Positions 15,659 to 23,212 of a DNA stretch of 52,363 nucleotides are shown here, one piece after another (position 1 is the first letter of the stretch; every line of letters starts with the position of its first letter). Position numbers and translations under genes: made by a program. The notes under the pieces were generated by a model that saw nothing but the letters and a program-made list of their open reading frames with translations, was not told where the DNA came from and did not search any database. Origin of the DNA: Elusimicrobiota bacterium (lineage in GTDB: Bacteria > Elusimicrobiota > Elusimicrobia > Elusimicrobiales > UBA9959); assembly GCA_003450815.1 (NCBI GenBank), contig DMES01000024.1, positions 1 through 52,363 on the forward strand, written 5' to 3'.

Positions 15659-16723
15659 ATGAGAATCCTCGCCCTTGAAACCACCTGCGACGAAACCGCG
15701 GCGGCAGTGCTTGAGGGCGACAGGCTGCTTTCAAATGTGGTTTTTTCGCAAATCGCCATGCACCGCCGTTATAGCGGAGTGGTGCCGGAGCTGGCCAGCC
15801 GGGCACATCTTGATAAAATAGGCATTGTGTTAAAGGCCGCGCTCTTGCGCGCGGGATCCGGAAGAATTTCAAATATCGCCTTTTCGCGCGGTCCCGGCTT
15901 GCCGGGGGCTCTTATGGTGGGGCGGGTGGCCGCCCAGGCCGCCTCGGAGCTTTTGGGCGCGCCGCTAATAGGCGTCAATCACCTTGAGGGCCATTTGCTT
16001 GCCTGTGAATATGAGGGGAAAAGCGTAAAGAAAAAACTCAAATTCCCGCTTGTCGCCCTGCTTGTTTCCGGAGGGCATACCGAGCTTTGGCATGTGAGCG
16101 GTTATGGCAGGTACAAAGTGCTTGGCCGTACCCGTGACGACGCCGCCGGAGAGGCATTTGACAAAGTGGCGAAGCTGCTTGGTTTGCCTTATCCGGGAGG
16201 GCCGGAAGTGGAAAAATGGGCCGGCCGTTCTTCCGGGATGGGGCTTGAGTTCACGCGGCCTTTAATGGAAGGCACTATGGATTTTTCTTTCAGCGGCCTT
16301 AAAACCGCGGTTAGTTATTATCTGGCTGAAAGACCGGGGTGTCATTTTTATCGCAAGGGCTTGCCCGGCACTTTGGCCCGTTCGGAAAAAGTGCGGGGTT
16401 TGCGCCTGGCACCCGCCCAATGCGCGTTGGTGTGCCGGGCTTTTCAGGACGCGGTTGTGGAGACGCTTGTAAAAAAGACAGTTCGGGCCGCCCAAACGCT
16501 TGGCTTGCACCGTATAGCCGTGGGCGGCGGCGTTTCTGCTAACCGGGCGTTGCGCGCGGCTTTTGGGATGCTTAAGGGAGTTGAGGTGCGTTTTTCCGAA
16601 AAGATTTATTGCTCCGACAACGCCGCCATGATAGCTTTGTGCGCCATGAAAAGGCTGGAAAACCGGGCCAGTTTTGGTTCGGTTGAGATATCGCCCGATC
16701 TGGATAGCGCGGCCTGGCGGTGA
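15659..16723 (+). CDS. tsaD: tRNA N6-threonylcarbamoyladenosine transferase TsaD
   Basis: The 354-residue protein matches TsaD/Gcp (usually 330-350) from its first residues: MRILALETTCDETAAAVLEG, with the ASKHA nucleotide-binding start. HRRYSGVVPELASRAHLDKI and the metal-binding NHLEGHLLA (H-x3-H) follow, then LLVSGGHTELWHV, AGEAFDKVAKLLGLPYPGGP, FSFSGLKTAV and GGGVSANRALR. It transfers the threonylcarbamoyl group to A37 of ANN-decoding tRNAs. The frame opens 60 bases earlier, inside the repeat element, but the family start is the ATG at 15659. Confidence 0.95.
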   Translation: MRILALETTCDETAAAVLEGDRLLSNVVFSQIAMHRRYSGVVPELASRAHLDKIGIVLKAALLRAGSGRISNIAFSRGPGLPGALMVGRVAAQAASELLGAPLIGVNHLEGHLLACEYEGKSVKKKLKFPLVALLVSGGHTELWHVSGYGRYKVLGRTRDDAAGEAFDKVAKLLGLPYPGGPEVEKWAGRSSGMGLEFTRPLMEGTMDFSFSGLKTAVSYYLAERPGCHFYRKGLPGTLARSEKVRGLRLAPAQCALVCRAFQDAVVETLVKKTVRAAQTLGLHRIAVGGGVSANRALRAAFGMLKGVEVRFSEKIYCSDNAAMIALCAMKRLENRASFGSVEISPDLDSAAWR

Positions 16724-16730
16724 GAACAGC

Positions 16731-16815
16731 AGGGTATAGGGGATAGGGTAGAGGGTAAAGGGTGCAGAAAAAGGAATTCCTTACCCTATACCCTAACCCC
16801 TCTACCCTATACCCT
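16731..16815 (+). repeat. GGGTATA/CCCTATA hairpin element 3
   Basis: This is one of the most complete copies. A G-rich arm (16731-16764) holds five GGG tracts, the centre is AAGGAATTCCTT (16781-16792), and a C-rich arm runs 16793-16815. The next start codon lies ten bases on, again without a Shine-Dalgarno sequence. Confidence 0.9.
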
Positions 16816-16825
16816 TTCTTTAACT

Positions 16826-18067
16826 ATGCTTATCTGGCTTTTATCGGATTCAGACAGTTCAAAGCACCTGGCTTTCAGTGAAACGCTTTCCGGGTTTTGC
16901 TCTCATTTTACGGATATTAAAGCGGAGTTCGCTGTTAAGACCAGGCATAGCCTGTGGGAAAGTATTTTTGCCCATCTGCGCGACTCCAAGCGCAACCCTA
17001 TTGCTGATATTATAGAAATTCCGCATAACTGGACCGCGCTGCTTGCAAAGCTTGGCCTGCTAAGCGACCTTTCCAGGATTTTTGAAGATTTTAATCCGCT
17101 GGCCTGTCCGGAATTTATAACACGGGAATTCGGGCCCGGGGAAGGCGGGACTGTTTTTTCGGCCCCCTGGTGGATGGAGGCTCCGGCGCTTTTTTACAGT
17201 CCGTCGGCTCTTAAGGCTATGGGGGGGAATCCGGGAGAGCATGGGCTTTCATGGGAAGAGTTTTCAGCTGTTCTTGAAAAGCTTTCTATTCGGCGCCGCG
17301 CTATGGGTTCTGATTTTTATCCGCTCTGTTTCCCGGCATCCTCCGGCGCGCTAGGGCTTAATGATGTTTTGCCCAGGGTCTGGAGCCGCGGCGGAGGGCT
17401 TTTTTCGCAGGATTTAAGCCGCGCTTCTTTCAATAAAGACGAAACTTCGGCTGGCATTCAGGATCTGCTTAATCTGGCTGTAAACGGCCATGCCAGGTTG
17501 TTTTCACCCGCGCTCTTTGAGGGAGCCGGCTATTTTCACGAAGGAGCCGCCTTTGCCTTTTCACCAAGGGACCTCTGCTCAGGCAGAGGCATGGGCGCCC
17601 CAAAATCCACACTCGGCATGCTGCCATGGCCTGGCTACAATCCGGCCCAGGCGCCCAAAGTCTGGCAAGCGGGCGCTAATGCCGCTGGCGGGCCTGTCAA
17701 TATCAACAATCTCGCGGTTTTTTCCGGAACGGCAGATCTGAAGGCGGCGGCTTCTCTGTTGAAATGGCTGCTGAAGCCGGAGCGGGTTGGAAAGTTTACC
17801 GCGGCTTTTTCTGTTTTCCCCTGTCATAGGGCGGAGTTTGAAGAGCGGCTGGAAAATTCAAGGCAGGGCGGGCTTTACCGGCGCATTTTTACGGGCGCAA
17901 GCCTCCGGCCCAATATAACTGTTTACCCTACGGCGGAAATGCTTCTTGAGCGGGTACTGTGGAATATGTCCCTCTCCGTGGCGCGCCGGGATTATTCAAA
18001 CGATGATTTAACGCGCGAACTGATTATCGCCCAAGGGGAAGCGGATTATTTGTTGTCGCTGTATTAA
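16826..18067 (+). CDS. Extracellular solute-binding-like protein lacking a signal peptide
   Basis: The 413-residue chain resembles family 1 (sugar-type) ABC solute-binding proteins. It has an initial beta strand (LIWLLSDSDSSKHLAF), DIIEIPHNWTALLAKLGLLSDLS, then FSAPWWMEAPALFYSPSALKAMG, and a C-terminal VNINNLAVFSGTADLKAAASLLKWL. The protein begins at the first strand of the mature fold with no signal peptide or lipobox, so as read it would stay in the cytoplasm. No ABC permease or ATPase is near. The next gene is a diguanylate cyclase, so a sensory role is possible. Confidence 0.65.
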   Translation: MLIWLLSDSDSSKHLAFSETLSGFCSHFTDIKAEFAVKTRHSLWESIFAHLRDSKRNPIADIIEIPHNWTALLAKLGLLSDLSRIFEDFNPLACPEFITREFGPGEGGTVFSAPWWMEAPALFYSPSALKAMGGNPGEHGLSWEEFSAVLEKLSIRRRAMGSDFYPLCFPASSGALGLNDVLPRVWSRGGGLFSQDLSRASFNKDETSAGIQDLLNLAVNGHARLFSPALFEGAGYFHEGAAFAFSPRDLCSGRGMGAPKSTLGMLPWPGYNPAQAPKVWQAGANAAGGPVNINNLAVFSGTADLKAAASLLKWLLKPERVGKFTAAFSVFPCHRAEFEERLENSRQGGLYRRIFTGASLRPNITVYPTAEMLLERVLWNMSLSVARRDYSNDDLTRELIIAQGEADYLLSLY

Positions 18068-18069
18068 GG

Positions 18070-18151
18070 ACAGGGTAGAGGGTATAGGGGACAGGGTTTA
18101 GGGTAAGGAGTTCCTTACAACTATACCCTCTACCCTATCCCCTATACCCTA
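18070..18151 (+). repeat. GGGTATA/CCCTATA hairpin element 4
   Basis: G-rich arm 18071-18103, centre AAGGAGTTCCTT (18105-18116), C-rich arm 18122-18151. The diguanylate cyclase start codon is five bases beyond the arm, without a Shine-Dalgarno sequence. Confidence 0.9.
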
Positions 18152-18156
18152 AACTT

Positions 18157-19737
18157 ATGAAGAAGCCTAAACACTACAAGGACCAGCCTGAGGATTATTC
18201 ACTGGCCGCTTTTGCCGGCAGGGAAGCGTTTTTGAAAGCCGCTCTGGAAGCCGTTGCGCACCGGTTTGAGCTGGACGGGGTTTCTTTCTACGAATATGAA
18301 GAAAAGACCTCCCTTCTGCGTCTGGTACTTAAGCTTGAGCGGGGTGTGATTTTTGAGCATGAGGAAAACTCCATCCCTGACCCGGACTCAAGCGCCTATG
18401 AAGCGCTGAAAAACCTTAAGCCGGTTTCATTTCGCGGGGTCGCCGGTTATTTTGCCGCGGTCCCGTTTAAGCTTGATTACAGCGGCGTTTCACGGCAAAA
18501 ATCATCCTCTGTTTCAACCGGGCTTGTGCGGCTTGAACGCTATGCGCGGAAAAAACGGTTTTCCCCGTCCGAATGCTCGGCCGCCATGACCTATATCGGG
18601 GAATTTCTGCGCAATTATTACAAGGCGGAATTTTTTTCCCTCAACAAAAAATATTCCAGAAATATCGAAGCTATCACCGAGCTTACCGAGGTTTTTGCGG
18701 GCAGCCTGCGGGTGCGTGACAGTTTCAGGCATATACTCGCCGGCATTCAGACATACTTCGGCTTTGACCGGGTGAGGCTATATCTGATAGACGAGAAAAA
18801 CAGAAAGCTGAAAGGCGAGTTGAGCGCCGATATCCGGGGCCAGATAAAAAGCATAGCTTACGAGGAGATCCCGCTTGAGCCGGGAGCCCACCGTTTTGCC
18901 GACATCGTGCTTGGCCGCAGCTCCGGCGCTTTTATGGAGCGCTACAAGGACTGCGTACTTTATCTGCCGCTGGTGGTGCAGGGGGTTACTATAGGTCTGC
19001 TCATAGTTGATAACCTGCTTAGTCAGCAGCGCATCGCGCCGGAAGATCTGGTGCTGCTCAAATCTTTCGCCGGCCAGATAGGATTGGTGCTTGATAATGT
19101 GCGCCTCTTTGACAAGGTGGAGGAGCTTTCTCTTTATGACGAACTTACCAGGCTGCCGCTCCGGCGTTATTTCAACCAGCGTTTCCAGGAAGAGTTTTAC
19201 CGGGCGGAGCGCTTTAAGCAGCCGCTTGCCATTATATGGGGGGATGTTGACTACTTCAAGGAAGTCAACGATACCTATGGCCACCAGATAGGAGATAAAG
19301 CGCTTAAGGAAATGGGGCGGGTAATACTTTCAAACCTTCGCAAAATAGACTTTCCGTGCCGTTATGGCGGAGATGAGGTTATCATCATGCTGCCTCAGGC
19401 CACCGGCGTAGAGGCCCTTAAACTTTCGCAGCGCCTTATAGAAGAGATCTCCGAGGTCCGCATTCCCGTTCCGTTCTCAAAAACGCGCGAACTTAAAATT
19501 TCCATGAGTCTCGGCATTTCCACTTTCCCGCAGGATGCCGCCTCGCAGGAAAAACTGCTTGAGAAAGCCGACGACGCGCTTTACTGGGTTAAGTCGCATT
19601 GCCGCGGGCACGCCGCGCTTTACGCGGAATCGGCGGCGGCCGGTCAGTCGGAGGCGGAGCGGGCCGGCGGCGTTGTTGTGCCCGGGTCGAAGGGGAAAAA
19701 AACCGATTCTGGAGAAAAATACAATGTTAACGATTAG
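18157..19737 (+). CDS. GAF-GGDEF diguanylate cyclase
   Basis: The 526-residue protein has an N-terminal region (about 20-160) that may be a degenerate GAF domain. A clear GAF domain follows (about 175-320: FAGSLRVRDSFRHILAGIQTYFGFDRVRLYLID ... LLIVDNL, split here for length), and then a GGDEF domain (about 330-500). The active-site loop reads YGGDEVII (about residues 403-410), a functional-looking variant of GGDEF, and RKID five residues before it is the RxxD inhibitory site. It should make c-di-GMP from two GTP in response to a GAF ligand. A PilZ receptor is at 9354. There is no membrane segment. Confidence 0.9.
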   Translation: MKKPKHYKDQPEDYSLAAFAGREAFLKAALEAVAHRFELDGVSFYEYEEKTSLLRLVLKLERGVIFEHEENSIPDPDSSAYEALKNLKPVSFRGVAGYFAAVPFKLDYSGVSRQKSSSVSTGLVRLERYARKKRFSPSECSAAMTYIGEFLRNYYKAEFFSLNKKYSRNIEAITELTEVFAGSLRVRDSFRHILAGIQTYFGFDRVRLYLIDEKNRKLKGELSADIRGQIKSIAYEEIPLEPGAHRFADIVLGRSSGAFMERYKDCVLYLPLVVQGVTIGLLIVDNLLSQQRIAPEDLVLLKSFAGQIGLVLDNVRLFDKVEELSLYDELTRLPLRRYFNQRFQEEFYRAERFKQPLAIIWGDVDYFKEVNDTYGHQIGDKALKEMGRVILSNLRKIDFPCRYGGDEVIIMLPQATGVEALKLSQRLIEEISEVRIPVPFSKTRELKISMSLGISTFPQDAASQEKLLEKADDALYWVKSHCRGHAALYAESAAAGQSEAERAGGVVVPGSKGKKTDSGEKYNVND

Positions 19738-21211
19738 GATAGTAACAGGTTGCAAATCACAAGTCACAAGTCACAAGTCACAGGTCACAGGAGTTATGGA
19801 ACTCCCTTCCTATCCGCTATCCGCTATCCGCTATTCGCTCTCTTTTGCGGCTTTGCTTGTCGCTTTAGCCGCGGGGCCCGCTCTTGCGGTATTTGAAGAT
19901 ATCCCGCCCTGCGCGGCAAGCCTGGGTCTTGCAAATTCCGGCGCCGTCCTTGAATCAGCGGGTTGTGCGGGGCTTAACCCAGCTCTTAACGGCTCAGCCA
20001 GAAAATTTGAACTTAGTTCCGATTTTCTTTCTTCCTTTCTGCTTCCGCAGGGGCCAGCGGATTTTAAAGCCTATTCGGCCGGTGCTGTTTTCCCGCTTAT
20101 GTCCTATGGCCGGCTTGCCACTGTCGGCGTAGCAGGTTTTTACCGCGACGATGGCGGAGTTATGACTGAAAAAGCGATATCCTTCGGCGCCGGTACCTGG
20201 CAGCTTTTAAAAACAAACTTGGGCACGTTTGATTTTGGGACCAATTTCAGGATACTGCAGGTTGCCGCGGTAAGAGGCGGGGATTCCAAGGTCGGCGCGG
20301 CTGTCGACCTGGGGGCGCTTTTGCGCGCGGGAGAGGGCAGAACGATCGGGCTTTCGGTTTTAAACCTTAATAATCCGTCGTTCGTGGTTGGTGCGCTTAA
20401 GGATAAAGCTCCGCTTTCCATACGCCTTGGATTAGCGGAAAAACGTGAGGATTACACGCTGAGTTTTGAGGCCGCGAAAAGGACCGCGTCCGGAGATTTG
20501 CCGGGCAATCTCAGCATAGCCTCCGGGTTTGAATACCTCTGGCGCACCTACCGCTATGGTGTTTTTGCTTCAAGGACCGGCATTTTTCTGGCTCATCGGG
20601 CCTCGTCGGCCAGCCTTGGTTTCGGTTTCAGACGCCAGGCTTCTGAAATTTCCTACTCCTTTTCCCTGCCTCTGACCGGCAGAATAAAGCCGGCTCACGC
20701 TTTAACCATTATATTGCGTTTTAACGACAAGGAGATAGAGTCGGAATACGGGCATCTCATCCGCCAGGAGATGAAATACCGTAAAGATCTGATCCTGGCG
20801 TTGGATGAGTCGGCCGGCAGGGAAAATATTCTTAAAGGCCAGCTCTCCATTCTTAATAACGAAATAGAAAGTCTTCAGGCGGAAATATCCGGGCTAAACG
20901 AAAAATTGCGGGCTTCGGATGAAAAAAAGGCCGAAGTGAAAACCGCGAAGGACAAGCTTATAGCGGTGATTGAGCGACAGCATAAAGCCGAGGCGGATCT
21001 TAAAGCTCTGGAGGAGAAACGAAAAGCCGACAAATTAAATTCACTGCGCTTTGAGTTTGCGGGAGATTGGCAGAGTTATCTTAAGCTTAAAAGCGGCGGG
21101 GCCCCTCCTGAAGCGCTTAGAGGGGCTTTGCAGCGCCTGGTGGCGCAGTATCAGGGCGCGGGTATAGATATTTCACAAGCCACAGTAGAGCTGCGGCAAC
21201 TCATGCGATAA
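19724..21211 (+). CDS. Outer-membrane-type beta protein with C-terminal coiled coil
   Basis: The ATG at 19724 has GGAG nine bases upstream and overlaps the cyclase gene by 14 bases; an ATG at 19796 is the alternative. Between them lies a CACAAGT repeat, and the signal peptide (SFAALLVALAAGPALA) follows a CTATCCG tandem that encodes YPLSAIRYSL. The mature part (about 55-300) is a run of amphipathic beta strands rich in Gly and aromatic residues, similar to the PorV/UPF0164-type barrel at 26541 (LGLANSGAVLESAGCAGLNPA near its start). A charged coiled coil (about 340-450) and a helical tail follow. Likely an envelope protein of unknown function. Confidence 0.7.
   Translation: MLTIRIVTGCKSQVTSHKSQVTGVMELPSYPLSAIRYSLSFAALLVALAAGPALAVFEDIPPCAASLGLANSGAVLESAGCAGLNPALNGSARKFELSSDFLSSFLLPQGPADFKAYSAGAVFPLMSYGRLATVGVAGFYRDDGGVMTEKAISFGAGTWQLLKTNLGTFDFGTNFRILQVAAVRGGDSKVGAAVDLGALLRAGEGRTIGLSVLNLNNPSFVVGALKDKAPLSIRLGLAEKREDYTLSFEAAKRTASGDLPGNLSIASGFEYLWRTYRYGVFASRTGIFLAHRASSASLGFGFRRQASEISYSFSLPLTGRIKPAHALTIILRFNDKEIESEYGHLIRQEMKYRKDLILALDESAGRENILKGQLSILNNEIESLQAEISGLNEKLRASDEKKAEVKTAKDKLIAVIERQHKAEADLKALEEKRKADKLNSLRFEFAGDWQSYLKLKSGGAPPEALRGALQRLVAQYQGAGIDISQATVELRQLMR
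19747..19840 (+). repeat. Hybrid repeat: CACAAGT arm plus CTATCCG arm
   Basis: The left arm (19757-19790) is four CACAAGT/CACAGGT units. The centre is GGAGTTATGGAACTCC (19790-19805). The right arm (19811-19840) is CTATCCG repeated and does not complement the left. The right arm resembles the GCGAATA family's 3' arm. It is wholly inside the frame of the downstream protein. Confidence 0.7.
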
Positions 21212-21244
21212 GATTAAAAAATCGAAGATTCAATCTTTTAATCT
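21211..21244 (+). terminator. AT-rich hairpin after the stop codon
   Basis: AGATTAAAA (21211-21219) pairs with TTTTAATCT (21236-21244); inside is AATC-GAA-GATT, a GAA-loop palindrome. Confidence 0.4.
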
Positions 21245-21249
21245 TGAGT

Positions 21250-21273
21250 AGCCGTCCGCAGGCGCGGACGGCT
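21250..21273 (+). terminator. GC-rich hairpin
   Basis: The 10-bp stem AGCCGTCCGC/GCGGACGGCT has an AGGC loop, and CTTTTGTT follows. With the preceding AT-rich hairpin it probably ends transcription after the barrel gene. Confidence 0.55.
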
Positions 21274-21332
21274 GTAACCTTTTGTTAACATTTATTTCAC
21301 GGGCGGTTAATACTCCGGTGGTAGAATAAATA

Positions 21333-21420
21333 CAGGGTAAAGGGGATAGGGTATAGGGTTTAGGGAAGGAATTCCTTAACTTCTGCAGACTCAACCCTAT
21401 ACCCTGGCCCTCTACCCTAT
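21333..21420 (+). repeat. GGGTATA/CCCTATA hairpin element 5
   Basis: G-rich arm 21334-21365, centre AAGGAATTCCTT (21366-21377), C-rich arm 21394-21420. The next start is 14 bases on. Confidence 0.9.
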
Positions 21421-21434
21421 AAGTTAAACTTTTT

Positions 21435-23165
21435 ATGGACCCTAAAGAAATAGACCGTCAACTGGAAGATATGTGGCAAAAGGTTTCCGGGCGCAAATAT
21501 GTGCCGGACGCGCCTTCTTTGCCTTCCGATATCGGGTCGGCAAATCTTGATACCCTGAAATTGCTGAAAGATAATTTTTCAAAAGCCGATGGCGAATGGC
21601 GGCGTCTGCTTGAAATGAAGGATTCTAATCTCCGCGAGTTAAACGCCAGGCTTGAAGAAACAAAGACGCATCTGGCTGAACTTAGGCAGCATTACCATCT
21701 CGCCGGGGAAAAACTCATGAACGAGGAGTTATCCGCGGCGCTGAACCTGGAGGAGTCTAAAAAAACCCTGGCGACACAGAAAAAGAACCACGCCAGGGAA
21801 ATCACTCTGCTAAAAGAGATCCTTGAGCGTACCAAGAGCGAGATGATTTCGCTCGGCGAGCGCGTGGAAGCCCTGCGGCGCGAACGAGATGACTGGCAGA
21901 AGAAATTTTCCGAGCATTCTGTTTTTGAAGCGGATTTGAAAGATAAGGCGGCGGGTCTTGAACATAAGCTTGGCGACGCGAAAGAGGCCGTGCAACGCAC
22001 CCTTTCCGAACTGCTCGCCGAGCGAAAAAACCACCAGGACTCCGAAAATAAAATAAAGGCGCTTGAAAAAAACGCAAAGGAGCTCTCGGCCGGGCTTGAA
22101 GCCGCCAAAACAAACTGGGACGCCGAAAGGGCGCAATGGCGCGAGCTTTGGGATCGGGAACGCTCAGTTTGGGAAACTCATCGCCAGGAATTCGCTGTGT
22201 GGGAGGAGCGCCTGCGCTCCGAGCGCGAGGCCTGGACCGCAAGAATGCGCGAAGAAGAAAACAAGGGGGTTCAGGCCGCCTCAGGCCTTACGACACTGCT
22301 GAAGGACACCTCCGAGTGGTCTGAGAAAGTGACGCAGATACTGAAACTTTACGCCTTAAAAGGCGTGCAGCTGCCGCAGACGTTTGTTTTGTCTTCCGTC
22401 TCCGCGAACCGCGCGCCCAAAAAAATTTTTACCTCAATGGCCGCGGCAATCCTCGCCGCAGTTTTAATTATGACGCCGCTCGCCTGGTGGTTGCGTAATT
22501 TCAGGACACAGGTTCACTTAAAGCCTGTCGGCGGTTACGCTCTTGACGTGGACAATCCCTCAGGTCTCGCGGGTTCAAAAGTCGGGCTTTGGGTGGCTGA
22601 CTGGAACAGAGGCCTGCTGCTTAAGGATAGAGGTGACCTTTCAACCCTGAGGATTTTAAACGGCGCGGAGGACGGGCCGTTCCGGCCGGCGGCGCTCGCT
22701 GCGGCCGCCGACGGGCTTTGGGTGCTTGATATGGCCCAACTGAGATTCGTTAAAAAGAGCTTCAAAGACGGAACGACGCTTGAAATAGTGAAAACGCCCG
22801 GCCCCGCTCCGCAGGCGCCCGCCTATGACGGTTATAACCTCTGGTCTTTTGACGCCGCAAGCGGCCTGCTTTACAAATACTCCCTTGACCCGAAGGCGGG
22901 AGTAACGGCAAGTTTTGAATTAAAGGACCTGAAGAACCTTTTAGCCATGCAGTGGTGCGGAGGCGAGCTTTGGACGCTGGATTCAAAAAGCAGGCTTAGG
23001 CGCTATAGCCTCAAAGACGGCGTTTTCAGCATAGTTTCAAACCAGCAGCTTAAAAAACCGGCTTTGACTTTTTGGGCGGACGGCTCAGCCGTTTTCTGGA
23101 CCGTGGAAAAAGCCGGAACATCGGCCGGCTACGAACTCCAGAAATATGCCGTTAAGATATATTAA
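21435..23165 (+). CDS. Coiled-coil transmembrane protein with periplasmic propeller-like domain
   Basis: The 576-residue protein has a cytoplasmic part (1-325) dominated by a long, highly charged coiled coil (about 40-290; repeated EERLRSEREAW-like segments). One transmembrane helix follows (about 336-354: FTSMAAAILAAVLIMTPLAWW), then a periplasmic domain (about 360-576). That domain repeats short beta modules ending in an aromatic turn (KVGLWVADWNRGLLLKDR, DGLWVLDMAQLRFVKK, YNLWSFDAASGLLYK, GELWTLDSKSRLRRY). This spacing suggests a beta-propeller. I do not recognise the family. A transmembrane connector between envelope and cytoplasm is the natural reading. Confidence 0.75.
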   Translation: MDPKEIDRQLEDMWQKVSGRKYVPDAPSLPSDIGSANLDTLKLLKDNFSKADGEWRRLLEMKDSNLRELNARLEETKTHLAELRQHYHLAGEKLMNEELSAALNLEESKKTLATQKKNHAREITLLKEILERTKSEMISLGERVEALRRERDDWQKKFSEHSVFEADLKDKAAGLEHKLGDAKEAVQRTLSELLAERKNHQDSENKIKALEKNAKELSAGLEAAKTNWDAERAQWRELWDRERSVWETHRQEFAVWEERLRSEREAWTARMREEENKGVQAASGLTTLLKDTSEWSEKVTQILKLYALKGVQLPQTFVLSSVSANRAPKKIFTSMAAAILAAVLIMTPLAWWLRNFRTQVHLKPVGGYALDVDNPSGLAGSKVGLWVADWNRGLLLKDRGDLSTLRILNGAEDGPFRPAALAAAADGLWVLDMAQLRFVKKSFKDGTTLEIVKTPGPAPQAPAYDGYNLWSFDAASGLLYKYSLDPKAGVTASFELKDLKNLLAMQWCGGELWTLDSKSRLRRYSLKDGVFSIVSNQQLKKPALTFWADGSAVFWTVEKAGTSAGYELQKYAVKIY

Positions 23166-23212
23166 ATATTGATTTGATATCAATAAAATGGCAGAATTTT
23201 GAGGATTGATTT

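Noticed and set aside
16731..16815. Telomere-like sequence (GGGTTA-type repeats)
   Set aside because: Units vary and occur internally between genes in hairpin form, not at a replicon end.
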